A DNA stretch of 40,641 nucleotides from an uncultured Nitrosomonadales bacterium (GCA_903878125.1 CAIRGS010000103.1:1-40641); one strand, 5' to 3'. Shown: positions 8,332-15,960, numbered from the stretch's first letter. A program made the numbers and translations. Notes: generated by a model not told the origin, from the letters alone.

Positions 8332-8856
8332 TTATTTTTTTCCAATTGTTCCATGTAGCTCTTCCCAATGTCCAACTGATTGGGGAATGCCGACTGAACC
8401 GTCGGGAAAGGGCGCGTCTTTAGGCCACAGATGGAAGATGATGCCATCGGTTCCAGCCACATAATCCGCCAACCCTTTTTGCTCTTTCGAGTCAGATGGA
8501 TTAATGATGGCAACGCGGCCAGTTTCAATTTCCTGCTTGTGATCGTGCCAGTTTTGCGTATGCGACCATTTCGGTATGAGTGATCCGGTAAGTTTTTTGG
8601 AGACCATGTATTCAATTTCGGTCAAGCGAGCGTTAGGCTCAGTTGACTCAAACAAAATGCATTGAATAACGTCGTTATTGATTGGTTTGCAGTAATGATG
8701 GAATGGCCCGATAACTTCACCATCCATGACATGTGGCGCCATAACATGAATTGTATAACCGCTCAGAGGATTTTTATCCGCAGCAAAAGCTGGAGCGGAC
8801 AAGAAGCCGATTGTGATTAATGAGGAAACAAGAACGCAGACTTTGCTGATTTTCAT
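8332..8856 (-). CDS. Secreted DUF1264 family protein
   Basis: A 174-residue protein with a clear signal peptide (about 1-25, cleavage after PAFA) and a DUF1264 domain, the family that includes plant oil-body-associated proteins. Conserved-looking blocks are FHHYCK (52-57), VIQCILFES (63-71), ARLTEIEYMVS, WHDHKQEI (103-110) and FHLWP (141-145). The His/Cys clustering is compatible with metal or haem binding, but no activity is known for the family. The frame is open 37 codons further upstream; the ATG at 8856 is chosen because it has a strong AAGGAGATG ribosome site and starts the signal peptide. It lies between a cytochrome c and nirK, so a periplasmic role in copper or nitrogen-oxide handling is an inference. 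Confidence 0.8.
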   Translation of the reverse strand: MKISKVCVLVSSLITIGFLSAPAFAADKNPLSGYTIHVMAPHVMDGEVIGPFHHYCKPINNDVIQCILFESTEPNARLTEIEYMVSKKLTGSLIPKWSHTQNWHDHKQEIETGRVAIINPSDSKEQKGLADYVAGTDGIIFHLWPKDAPFPDGSVGIPQSVGHWEELHGTIGKK

Positions 8857-9189
8857 AATTGCATCTCCTTGTAAATTTTTATTGTTAACGTTCGGATGAT
8901 TGCGATACGTTCCATGCCTATTTATTATTACTTGTGGGCTCTCAGCCCATTTTGTAAAAATAAACATTTCAACGCCCCCGTTACATTTCGATACACAGGC
9001 AGCCCTGCTTTATACATCTTCTACCGTGGCATGTATGTGCGGTAACGCACCGAGTAAAAAGACGAGTCAACAAGAAGTTTGACTTTATGCCTGCAACAGT
9101 TTGTTGTCAACTTGATGCGCATATGTCCCACTTAAATATAAAGAGGAGATAACAGCCTCCTCAAAATAAGCGGGATAGCGTTACTAAAA
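8857..9189. other. Intergenic region between nirK and the DUF1264 gene
   Basis: These 333 bases hold the leader and promoter of the DUF1264 gene and the end of the nirK transcript. A hairpin TGGGCT/AGCCCA sits at 8935-8949 with a short T-run on the plus-strand side, and a terminator-like stem sits at 9143-9162. A plus-strand open frame of about 60 codons exists here, but it has no ribosome site or recognisable content. Nothing else is seen. Confidence 0.45.
9133..9162 (-). terminator. Candidate intrinsic terminator of the ncgABC-nirK operon
   Basis: On the minus strand GAGGAG pairs with CTCCTC (9143-9148 with 9157-9162) around an 8-base loop and is followed by TTTATATTT. It starts about 28 bases after the nirK stop. 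The 6-bp stem is modest, so termination may be incomplete. Confidence 0.5.
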
Positions 9190-10134
9190 CTATCTGATCA
9201 GGATTTGATCGCCGCGTCCTTTTTTCGGGTCAGCATCGGGCTTGTTCATCAAAACCGTGATGGCGCCGCGTAATGCCGCCCCCATCGCATGATCGACGAT
9301 TGCGACATTGGTCGAACGGTTAGCTGGTGAAACAATGTCAAATGTACCGCCTTCAGCTACCGCCACGTTGTATGTTTGAATGCCATATAGCGTGTTCTTC
9401 GGGTTGCCGTTGATATAAACACGATCCCAAATCCCTGCAATAGGATGCAAAGCAACCGGATTGTTGATGTTCGCATTTACAAAGAAAATACGGACGCGCT
9501 CGCCAGGTTTGGATTCCAGAACCTGAGTTGCATTTGGCTCATGAACTGGATCGTAATGGAACATTTTGCCGTTGATGAGAGCGCCTTTCCAACCTGTGTT
9601 TTCAAGTAAGCCAGTGATGTTCTCGCTATCAGGGAAGTATTGCTGTTGAATCAGCATGTATTCACGGTCGGCTTTTGGATAGTTCTTTTTGTCTTTTGGA
9701 TCGACAATGATCATTCCGTACATGCCCTTGGCAATATGCTGAGCCATCGTGCTTGCGCCGCAGTGGTACATAAATACGCCTGGAACCTTGGCTTCAAACT
9801 TGAAATGTTTACTTTGTCCCGGCTTGATTTCACCGAATTCATTCAGCACGTCAACCTGCGCCGCATGAAAGTCCATTGCATGTGAATTTTTATTTTCAGG
9901 TGGATTGATCAGCGTGAAATCAACTGTATCACCTTCGTCTACGCGGACAGGCTTGCCAGGAATGGAGCCATCGAATGTCCATGCTGCCATTTTGACATCG
10001 CCCTTGTTATTCACGGCTAGATCAACCTCCACAGCCGTCATCGTGACTTTCACGGTCTTCGCGAAAATTTGCTGTGCGGAAAAAAGCCCAGTTATCAGCA
10101 TTACAGCAACAGCTGCATTTTTTAGTTTAAACAT
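9190..10134 (-). CDS. nirK: Copper-containing nitrite reductase NirK (NO-forming)
   Basis: A periplasmic two-cupredoxin enzyme reducing nitrite to nitric oxide. A signal peptide covers about 1-25. The type 1 copper ligands are visible as H85, C125, H133 and M138 (SHAMDFH, YHCGAS, AQHIAKGM). The type 2 ligands are H90, H124 and H282, and the catalytic Asp and His are D88 and H230. All residues needed for activity are present. At 314 residues it is compact, like the forms in nitrifiers, with no fused cytochrome or extra cupredoxin. It is the last gene of an operon with an ncgA-type oxidase and two cytochromes, 75 bases after ncgC, with a GAGGGG ribosome site. The NsrR-type site ahead of ncgA should control it. 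Confidence 0.95.
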   Translation of the reverse strand: MFKLKNAAVAVMLITGLFSAQQIFAKTVKVTMTAVEVDLAVNNKGDVKMAAWTFDGSIPGKPVRVDEGDTVDFTLINPPENKNSHAMDFHAAQVDVLNEFGEIKPGQSKHFKFEAKVPGVFMYHCGASTMAQHIAKGMYGMIIVDPKDKKNYPKADREYMLIQQQYFPDSENITGLLENTGWKGALINGKMFHYDPVHEPNATQVLESKPGERVRIFFVNANINNPVALHPIAGIWDRVYINGNPKNTLYGIQTYNVAVAEGGTFDIVSPANRSTNVAIVDHAMGAALRGAITVLMNKPDADPKKGRGDQILIR

Positions 10135-10209
10135 ATTATTCCCCTCTTTAATTTAAAGTTAACTACAAATTGCTTATTTCTTACTACTACTTCTTGCTAC
10201 TGCCATTTA

Positions 10210-10560
10210 TTAACCGAATTTGCATTTACATAACATGCGTAGATGCTGCACTAACTCATTGATTTCTTCGTCACTTAATGTTGCACCCCAAGGAGGCATC
10301 AGTATTGATTTATCAATTGATGGCCCACCCTCTTTGATCGCCTTGAATAATGTTTCGTCCGAGCGGCCTGACATTGATTTTGCATCGGTATGATCGCGCG
10401 GCACGACCGACATGTCCCGGACGTTCACGCCTTTTCCGGTTCCCTCACTGCCGTGACATTGAACACAATAGGCTTTGTAATTGTCGGCGGGTACTTCCTT
10501 GGCTTGGGCTTGGAATGAGAAAGCTGCCAGAAAAAGCAACAAAAATGATTTAGTTGGCAT
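10210..10560 (-). CDS. ncgC: Mono-haem cytochrome c, NcgC-like
   Basis: A 116-residue secreted cytochrome c. A signal peptide covers about 1-20 (FQAQA), the haem motif CVQCH is at 32-36, and Met89 in SILMPPWG is the likely axial ligand, with the usual ATLSDEEINELVQHLR C-terminal helix. By position it corresponds to ncgC of the Nitrosomonas europaea ncgABC-nirK cluster, and it probably passes electrons to NirK or NcgA. A strong AAGGAGG ribosome site lies upstream inside the out-of-frame tail of ncgB. The intact ncgB reading would overlap this start by 11 bases, so the two genes were translationally coupled before the ncgB frameshift. Confidence 0.88.
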   Translation of the reverse strand: MPTKSFLLLFLAAFSFQAQAKEVPADNYKAYCVQCHGSEGTGKGVNVRDMSVVPRDHTDAKSMSGRSDETLFKAIKEGGPSIDKSILMPPWGATLSDEEINELVQHLRMLCKCKFG

Positions 10561-10760
10561 GTGTAGCCTCCTTGCTCAGTATCTCAAGATAATGGATCAT
10601 TTTCTGTATGTTCACCTCCGACAAATTTTTGTTTGGCATCATGGATTTGGGCTCCCAAGCTTGCGGAGACCTGATGAAGCTCGCCATATATTGCGGTTGC
10701 AGGCGCTTGGCCGCCGTATAAAGCTCGGGCCCCGATAGCCCGCCATATTCAGGCTCATCA
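10550..10760 (-). pseudogene. Out-of-frame 3' end of ncgB
   Basis: In the frame shifted by one base relative to the upstream ncgB reading, an uninterrupted cytochrome c C-terminus is encoded: DEPEYGGLSGPELYTAAK, then QYMASFIRSPQAWEP, the Met-ligand region KSMMPNKNLSE, and a last helix IQKMIHYLEIL. It stops at TAA 10550-10552, overlapping the ncgC start. Joining it to the upstream part needs one extra base near 10760. The whole span 10550-11229 is 680 bases, one short of a multiple of three, which fits a single-base loss. Confidence 0.8.
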
Positions 10761-11229
10761 AGTGACAGGCCATGCAGCCCAGGAATTTAGTGAAGGCCAT
10801 TTCCCCCATTTGCTTTGCTATCGTACCGAACTCAATTTTTTCCTTGGCGATCAAATCGTCATGCGGCCTCATCTTCATGAGCTCGGTTGCAACCGAGGTG
10901 GCATCGGGCTTGGAGAGCGCGACATGATCCGTGAGCGTCGAAGTATCAATTTCGTCACCTTTAGCTCCAGTCTTGATATGCCCGCCATAGTACATTCCGG
11001 CTGGACGTATCCGGCTTGGCTTTTGCAGCCAGGATACCAGCCATTCCTGGCGATATTTATTGCCCGCGTAAAAGAGATCCGGCCCCTTTTCCTCGAAGGC
11101 AGCTTTTAAAGTCTGTACTGCCGGCCCCTTAATGTTGTGACAGGTGGCACAACTCCCCTGAAGCACTCCTCCCTCGGCGAGGGCTGTCCCGGAAAAACAA
11201 AGTAAGACAATAAGAACTATATGCTTCAT
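10639..11229 (-). CDS. ncgB: Di-haem cytochrome c, NcgB-like, frameshifted near 10760
   Basis: As read, this is 196 residues with a signal peptide (about 1-18), haem motifs CATCH (27-31) and CMACH (152-156), and a correct-looking sequence up to residue 157. The remaining 39 residues (from LMSLNMAGYRG on) are unlike any cytochrome and arise from a one-base shift. The proper C-terminus with its MMPN ligand lies in another frame down to 10550, restoring a protein of about 226 residues. By position it is ncgB of the ncgABC-nirK cluster. The gene starts two bases after the ncgA stop, and the ribosome site AAGGAG is built from the last ncgA codons. The shift could be a real mutation or a sequencing error; the predicted product would lack the second haem's likely axial Met. 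Confidence 0.8.
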   Translation of the reverse strand: MKHIVLIVLLCFSGTALAEGGVLQGSCATCHNIKGPAVQTLKAAFEEKGPDLFYAGNKYRQEWLVSWLQKPSRIRPAGMYYGGHIKTGAKGDEIDTSTLTDHVALSKPDATSVATELMKMRPHDDLIAKEKIEFGTIAKQMGEMAFTKFLGCMACHLMSLNMAGYRGPSFIRRPSACNRNIWRASSGLRKLGSPNP

Positions 11230-11231
11230 AT

Positions 11232-12323
11232 TTATCTCCTTCTTTTTCCCTGTTCGATTACTTTGCCCATGAAAGGTGCGCTATTGAAAAGCCCATATCC
11301 CTGCGTTAGCGACACACTGTAGAAGAAATTCGGATCAAAAACTTTACCTTTCCATGCGTACCAGTCATTCATTTTGATGCCGTCATATTCAAAAACGGTC
11401 ATTGGCCCACCCATCGAGGCACCGTTGTTTGACATGTGTTTGTCAACATGGTCATGCATTACGAAGAGTCCAGGATTGTTCATTTTAACGATCACGTCAT
11501 AACGTTCACCAGGCCCTACCGGAACAGTGTCCACATAGTAAGGATTGGCAAGTGGATAACCGTCTTTGTGGGTGATGAGCATGTCATGGCCATGCATATG
11601 CATTTGGTGTGTTTCATCACCAGCGCCAATAAAGCGCATTCTCATAACATCTCCTTTCTTGACCCGAATTGGCTGGGTGAAGGGGAATGACTTTGCGTTT
11701 ACTGAAAAGTAGTCAGAAACATCCTGCGGGCTGCCTCCTTTGCCATATGCGTTAGCATATGGAGACTGCCAAGTGCTCATCATCAGAATGGCATCCAAGG
11801 TAACCTCTTTTTCGAGTGCGATAGGATTTTTTGGATCGACGATCAGTGGCCCCCACATCCCGCGTATCGCCACATGCTCCCAGACGTTTACATGGCAGTG
11901 GTACCAAAGGCTCCCGGGACGATCAACATTGAATTTATAGGTATACGACTCGCCCGGCTGAATCGCTTCTTGCGAGACACCAGGCACGCCATCTTGTTGC
12001 CAACTGCCGGTCTGATTAACGCCATGCCAGTGGATGGTATGGGGAAGGGTGGTGTTGTTGGTTACATGCACCATCACATCATCTCCCTCCTTGACGTGTA
12101 TGAGTGGCCCTGGCACTTGTCCGTTGAATGCGAAAACTTTATTGGTAAAGCCCGGAGCAACCTCTATTGAAACTTCGTCAATGCTCAGGCTGAATTCGCG
12201 TTGCTCAGCCCAACTTGCAGTGGCAATTCCCGCCAAGAAACAAAATATTAAAATATTCCTGAGATAGCGTGCCACAGTGGATGCACACAATATATTCAAG
12301 GTAATTGTCATTCTTCTTGTCAT
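11232..12323 (-). CDS. ncgA: Two-domain multicopper oxidase, NcgA-like
   Basis: A secreted blue copper oxidase with two cupredoxin domains. Trinuclear-site histidines are in TIHWHG (domain 1), YHCHV, HQMHMHGH and HDHVDKH (domain 2). The type 1 site lies in domain 1, with YHCHVNVWEHVAIRGM giving C143, H150 and M156. This layout matches type C two-domain oxidases such as the one known from Nitrosomonas europaea. Substrate is unknown; NO, Cu(I) or cytochrome oxidation are possibilities. The frame opens at 12356, but that ATG lies inside the NsrR-type site and at the predicted transcript start. The next ATG codons, at 12323 and 12311, are better; 12323 is chosen with low certainty. The signal peptide ends at TASWA. 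It is first in the ncgABC-nirK operon. Confidence 0.9.
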   Translation of the reverse strand: MTRRMTITLNILCASTVARYLRNILIFCFLAGIATASWAEQREFSLSIDEVSIEVAPGFTNKVFAFNGQVPGPLIHVKEGDDVMVHVTNNTTLPHTIHWHGVNQTGSWQQDGVPGVSQEAIQPGESYTYKFNVDRPGSLWYHCHVNVWEHVAIRGMWGPLIVDPKNPIALEKEVTLDAILMMSTWQSPYANAYGKGGSPQDVSDYFSVNAKSFPFTQPIRVKKGDVMRMRFIGAGDETHQMHMHGHDMLITHKDGYPLANPYYVDTVPVGPGERYDVIVKMNNPGLFVMHDHVDKHMSNNGASMGGPMTVFEYDGIKMNDWYAWKGKVFDPNFFYSVSLTQGYGLFNSAPFMGKVIEQGKRRR

Positions 12324-12351
12324 CCAATTTTCATTATCTAATAATTTTATT

Positions 12352-12374
12352 AACATACATTTTCAATGTATCTT
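12352..12374. promoter_or_regulatory. NsrR-type operator upstream of ncgA
   Basis: Two 11-base half sites, AACATACATTT and CAATGTATCTT, flank a single T. They match the 11-1-11 consensus of the NO-sensing repressor NsrR (AAGATGCATTT and its complement) at 19 of the 22 half-site positions, counting by eye and allowing the commonly degenerate R/Y position. The site covers the -10 box and predicted start point of the ncgA promoter, a repressing position. In Nitrosomonas europaea the nirK cluster is known to be controlled by an NsrR repressor. The nsrR gene itself is not in the window. Confidence 0.75.
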
Positions 12375-12393
12375 TACTTGAAAATGTTGTCAA
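12365..12393 (-). promoter_or_regulatory. Sigma-70 promoter of the ncgABC-nirK operon
   Basis: On the minus strand a perfect -35 TTGACA (12393-12388) is followed after 17 bases by -10 TACATT (12370-12365). The predicted transcript start falls around 12357-12359, which places the first possible ATG (12356) too close to it and supports a later ncgA start. Confidence 0.7.
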
Positions 12394-12718
12394 GCAAATG
12401 AATATGCCATTTGTTAAAAAATTCCGGCCCACCATGGTTAAGTTGAATGCCGCGAAAACAGACCGCTAACGAGCTAAACCTGTTTAAGGCTGCGCTGAAC
12501 ATGTCCCTCCGCTGGCTGAGCCTGCCGAAGAAATTAGCAACCAATTGATTTACAAGGGGTACGTTTCGATAAGCTCAACCTGAAGGGCATGGAGAATCTT
12601 TTGGTATTCATGCTTGCTGATTTGTGAATCTGGTTTAGCAGGTTGCGCGAAGCAACTCTGTCATATAGGTAACCATTTCACGGTTGGAGCAAGAGGTTAT
12701 TTTGAATAACTTCGAGTT
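12394..12718. other. Gene-poor stretch with degenerate coding traces
   Basis: No intact gene is seen. A plus-strand frame from ATG 12447 reads MPRKQTANELNLFKAALNMS and stops at about 12548. An overlapping frame continues as AEPAEEISNQLIYKGYV, and a third reads DKLNLKGMENLLVFMLADL to a stop near 12628. Three short frames in succession suggest a decayed gene, though chance is possible. TTCGATAAGCTCAACC near 12569 weakly resembles the REP-like repeat. Confidence 0.3.
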
Positions 12719-13057
12719 CTAAACCTTTTCATCTATATGCTCCGTTATATCTGTTTCCCTTTGTTTGTGGCGTCGCCGATCCACCTTTGAACGAAGCTCT
12801 TTCAGCAGAGGTTGCATTTTAATACGGCGGCAAACTGTACGGCGTTCACCATGATAGGGTGCTGCATTTCGCCTCTCGAGTGGCCTGACAGGGGTTCGCT
12901 GATGTTCAGATTGTGTAAATTGCCGAAACACCGGTGATGGCTCAATACGCTCTGATACGGGTTTCACTGGTTTGATTTCAGTTAACTTTTTTACTTCATA
13001 GTTATCTTCTAATCCGTTTAAAGACGGAGGAAGGGGACGGTTCTGTATGTGTTGCAT
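12719..13057 (-). CDS. Hypothetical arginine-rich small protein
   Basis: A 112-residue protein that I do not recognise. It is hydrophilic and basic, with clusters ERRNAAPYHGERRTVCRRIK and KVDRRRHKQRE and an acidic end DITEHIDEKV. It has no signal peptide or membrane segment. Similar short proteins with RR/DRR clusters occur in betaproteobacteria without known function. The ATG lacks a good ribosome site, and the preceding 66-codon open frame (13082-13279) is in the same frame, separated by two stops. It may be a real small gene or the surviving end of a broken longer one. Confidence 0.45.
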   Translation of the reverse strand: MQHIQNRPLPPSLNGLEDNYEVKKLTEIKPVKPVSERIEPSPVFRQFTQSEHQRTPVRPLERRNAAPYHGERRTVCRRIKMQPLLKELRSKVDRRRHKQRETDITEHIDEKV

Positions 13058-13078
13058 ACTGTTTTAAATATTCTGATT

Positions 13079-13279
13079 TCATGTTTGCGGGAATTTCAAT
13101 GTTACCAGCTTTACGTTTTTCCCATAATGCACAAATACTTGGCGTAAACGATCTTCCCAGTCTTTAACTGATTGATCGGCTGGATCTTTCAGGAAAGGAG
13201 TTGAACAAATTTGTGGGAGATGAGGCGTTTTTAACGGGAAGAGGAATAATTTACAATTTGCTGCGTTAGCGACGGATGC
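13079..13279 (-). pseudogene. Possible 5'-truncated gene fragment
   Basis: A 66-codon open stretch contains LFLFPLKTPHLPQIC, STPFLKDPADQSVKDWEDRL and RQVFVHYGKN and ends at TGA 13079-13081. It looks coding in composition but has no ATG, GTG or TTG near its upstream end, and it begins just beside the fba terminator. It lies in the same frame as the hypothetical gene that follows 21 bases later. I read it as a remnant; the original product is not recognised. Confidence 0.3.
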
Positions 13280-13299
13280 TTACCTTTAATTCTCGAAAT

Positions 13300-13333
13300 A
13301 ATTAAAAAGCGGTTCGAAAACCGCTTTTTAATT
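13300..13333. terminator. Strong bidirectional intrinsic terminator after fba
   Basis: A perfect 15-bp stem (13300-13314 with 13319-13333) has a CGAA tetraloop and ends in T-runs on both strands (arms ...AAAAAGCGGTT and AACCGCTTTTT...). It sits 16 bases after the fba stop and would end the tkt-to-fba gene run on the minus strand and insulate it from the other side. Confidence 0.92.
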
Positions 13334-13348
13334 GTGCCTGCATTGAAT

Positions 13349-14413
13349 TTATTTGACGATAGCCTTGAGCTCACCTTTGGCGTACCTGATGGCCATAGCG
13401 TCCAGAGAAATCGGTATTATTTTCGAGGCTTGGCCAGCAGAACCGAACGCTTCATAACGTGCCTTGCAAATCTCCTTCATGGCTATAGTCGACTCCGCCA
13501 GGAATTTACGAGGATCGAAATTTTTTGGGTTTTGTGCCAAGTAACGACGTACCGCGCCGGTAGATGCCATACGCAGGTCTGTGTCGATGTTAACTTTTCG
13601 CACGCCGTGTTTGATACCCTCAACTATCTCTGCAACTGGCACACCGTAGGTTTCCCCCATGTCGCCGCCAAATTGGTCAATGATCTTCAACCATTCTTGC
13701 GGTACGGAAGAAGAGCCATGCATTACCAAGTGAGTATTAGGAATACGGGCGTGGATAGCCTTGATACGCTTGATATCCAAAGTGTCGCCTGTGGGCGGGC
13801 GGGTGAATTTGTATGCGCCATGCGAGGTGCCAATGGCTATTGCCAGCGCATCTACACCAGTCCTCCGGACAAAGTCGGCTGCTTCTTCTGGATCGGTTAG
13901 TAGTTGCGAGTGGTCTAATTTGCCTTCCGCGCCTTGGCCATCTTCTTGTTCGCCCATGCCCGTTTCAAGTGAGCCCAGGCAACCTAGCTCACCTTCAACG
14001 GATACGCCCACAGCGTGGGAAATATCAACAACTTTACTTGTTACCTCAACGTTGTATTCGTAAGAGGAAGGAGTCTTGGCATCTTCTTTCAAAGAACCAT
14101 CCATCATTACGCTGGAGAATCCGGAACGAATGGCGTTAATGCATACAGCCGGGGAGGCTCCGTGATCTTGATGCATTACTACTGGAATGTGCGGATAAGC
14201 CTCTACTGCAGCGAGAATCAAGTGGCGCAGGAATGGTTCGCCCGCATATTTGCGGGCGCCAGCTGAGCCTTGCATAATCACCGGGCTGTTGGTTTCATCC
14301 GCCGCCTCCATGATTGCCTTGACCTGTTCCAAATTGTTGACGTTGAATGCGGGCAGGCCGTATCCGTTTTCGGCTGCATGATCCAGCAGCTGGCGTAATG
14401 AAACAAGAGCCAT
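13349..14413 (-). CDS. fba: Class II fructose-bisphosphate aldolase, Calvin-cycle (CbbA) type
   Basis: A zinc-dependent aldolase joining or splitting fructose-1,6-bisphosphate (and possibly sedoheptulose-1,7-bisphosphate) in glycolysis, gluconeogenesis and the Calvin cycle. The 354-residue protein has the class II signature [11 protein letters not shown] with zinc ligand His near 81-84, then [28 protein letters not shown] and VMHGSSSVP, the family's metal and phosphate loops. Length and sequence suit the CbbA subfamily. It has an AGGAGA ribosome site, follows pyk by 91 bases on the same strand and is last before the strong terminator. Placement with tkt, gap, pgk and pyk supports a central-carbon cluster. 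Confidence 0.95.
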   Translation of the reverse strand: MALVSLRQLLDHAAENGYGLPAFNVNNLEQVKAIMEAADETNSPVIMQGSAGARKYAGEPFLRHLILAAVEAYPHIPVVMHQDHGASPAVCINAIRSGFSSVMMDGSLKEDAKTPSSYEYNVEVTSKVVDISHAVGVSVEGELGCLGSLETGMGEQEDGQGAEGKLDHSQLLTDPEEAADFVRRTGVDALAIAIGTSHGAYKFTRPPTGDTLDIKRIKAIHARIPNTHLVMHGSSSVPQEWLKIIDQFGGDMGETYGVPVAEIVEGIKHGVRKVNIDTDLRMASTGAVRRYLAQNPKNFDPRKFLAESTIAMKEICKARYEAFGSAGQASKIIPISLDAMAIRYAKGELKAIVK

Positions 14414-14504
14414 TTTTTTCTCCTAGCAAATTTTAACGTTATCAAACAAAATCAAAAAATAGAACTTGGCAGTGTACGGGAAAACTTGGTTGTGCTTCAA
14501 CCCC

Positions 14505-15944
14505 TCAGTTCTTACGGTGATCGCCTACCCGGACGATTTGCATGGTGTTGGTATAGCCCGCCTTGCCAACGGCTTCGCCTATAGTCATCACAATCATGTC
14601 CCCTTTTTGTACTAACCCCAAGCTTACCAACTTATCCTCCGCTGCGCGTAACTCTACTGATGGAATTTTGGAGGTAATGTTAAACGCAATCGGATGAACT
14701 CCGCTGAACAGAGTTACTTTACTCAAAGTTGATTCAGACGGCGTTAACGCAAAAATTGGTACTCTTGCATTTACACGGGACATCCATAAAGGAGTCGAAC
14801 CGGATTGAGTCAGCGCCACAATCGCTTTGATCGTAAAGTGAGAAGCCGCATATAGCGCAGACATGGCGATAGCCTGATCGATGCGTGTGAATTTCGTTTG
14901 TAGCAGACGGTGACTGGTGGCGATATTTTCTATCTCGCTTTCCGCTTGGATACAGATGCGCGCCATGGATTTGATGGTCTCTATGGGATAATCGCCCACT
15001 GCGGTTTCTGCCGACAGCATTACCGCATCGGTGCCGTCCAGCACCGCATTCGCCACGTCAGATACTTCCGCACGGGTGGGAATCGGGTTAGTGATCATGG
15101 ATTCCATCATCTGTGTGGCAGTGATAACCAGCTTGTTTTTGGCGCGCGCCATACGGATCATGCGTTTTTGCAATCCGGGCACGGCTGCATCCCCTACTTC
15201 CACAGAAAGGTCGCCTCTAGCCACCATAATAGCGTCGGATACATCAATAATTTCATCCAGTACAGCAATGGCTTCGGCACGCTCAATTTTAGCCATCAAT
15301 AAGCTTTTGCCGCCAGCCGCTTGCATCAATTTGCGCGCCAATTTCATGTCATCAGCCGAGCGCGGGAAGGAAATCGCCAGATAGTCGGCCTTAATCAAGG
15401 CAGCGGTCTTGATGTCCTCCTTGTCCTTATCGGTAAGTGCGGGGGCCGTCAAGCCGCCGCCCTTGCGGTTGATACCCTTGTTGTTTGACAGCACTCCGCC
15501 GATTACGACTTTGCAGATAATTTGCGCGCCCTTAACTTCGGTTACATCAAATTCCAGCATTCCATCATTCAGTAACAGCACTGAACCTTTGCTGACATCA
15601 TTGGGCAAGTCCTTGTAGTCGAGACCAACGCGTTCCTGATTACCGAGGCCTGTCCATTCTGCATCCAGGATAAAAGTATCCCCTTGCTTGAGAATAATCT
15701 TGTCATTCTCAAGTTTTCCCACACGAATTTTGGGGCCTTGCAGGTCAGCAAGAATTCCTATAACACGGCCACATGCTGCAGCGGCAGCGCGTACTTTTGC
15801 AACACGCTCCACGTGGTCCTGAGCTGTGCCATGGGAAAAGTTCATGCGCACCACATCCACGCCAGCAAGTATCATTTGCTCCAGCACTTTCTGGTCGCTG
15901 GAGGCTGGCCCCAGGGTGGCAACAATCTTGGTTCTGCGTAACAT
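14505..15944 (-). CDS. pyk: Pyruvate kinase
   Basis: This 479-residue cytoplasmic enzyme transfers phosphate from phosphoenolpyruvate to ADP. It begins MLRRTKIVATLGPAS with the substrate-binding Arg, followed by VRMNFSHG, ADLQGPKIRVG, the catalytic-lysine region LLMAKIERAEA, and MVARGDLSVEVG. ITATQMMESMI and MLSAETAVGDYP follow, then the C-terminal allosteric domain. All key motifs are intact. It lies 16 bases after pgk and is the only strictly glycolytic (irreversible) enzyme in this otherwise Calvin-compatible run. Confidence 0.96.
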   Translation of the reverse strand: MLRRTKIVATLGPASSDQKVLEQMILAGVDVVRMNFSHGTAQDHVERVAKVRAAAAACGRVIGILADLQGPKIRVGKLENDKIILKQGDTFILDAEWTGLGNQERVGLDYKDLPNDVSKGSVLLLNDGMLEFDVTEVKGAQIICKVVIGGVLSNNKGINRKGGGLTAPALTDKDKEDIKTAALIKADYLAISFPRSADDMKLARKLMQAAGGKSLLMAKIERAEAIAVLDEIIDVSDAIMVARGDLSVEVGDAAVPGLQKRMIRMARAKNKLVITATQMMESMITNPIPTRAEVSDVANAVLDGTDAVMLSAETAVGDYPIETIKSMARICIQAESEIENIATSHRLLQTKFTRIDQAIAMSALYAASHFTIKAIVALTQSGSTPLWMSRVNARVPIFALTPSESTLSKVTLFSGVHPIAFNITSKIPSVELRAAEDKLVSLGLVQKGDMIVMTIGEAVGKAGYTNTMQIVRVGDHRKN

Positions 15945-15960
15945 AAATTTCTCGTCTTAT

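Noticed and set aside
8900-9082. 60-codon plus-strand open frame in the nirK-DUF1264 gap
   Set aside because: No ribosome site, no recognisable motif, and it overlaps the leader of the DUF1264 gene.
12324-12356. First ATG of ncgA at 12356 as the true start
   Set aside because: It lies inside the NsrR-type site and within a few bases of the predicted transcript start, leaving no room for a ribosome site.
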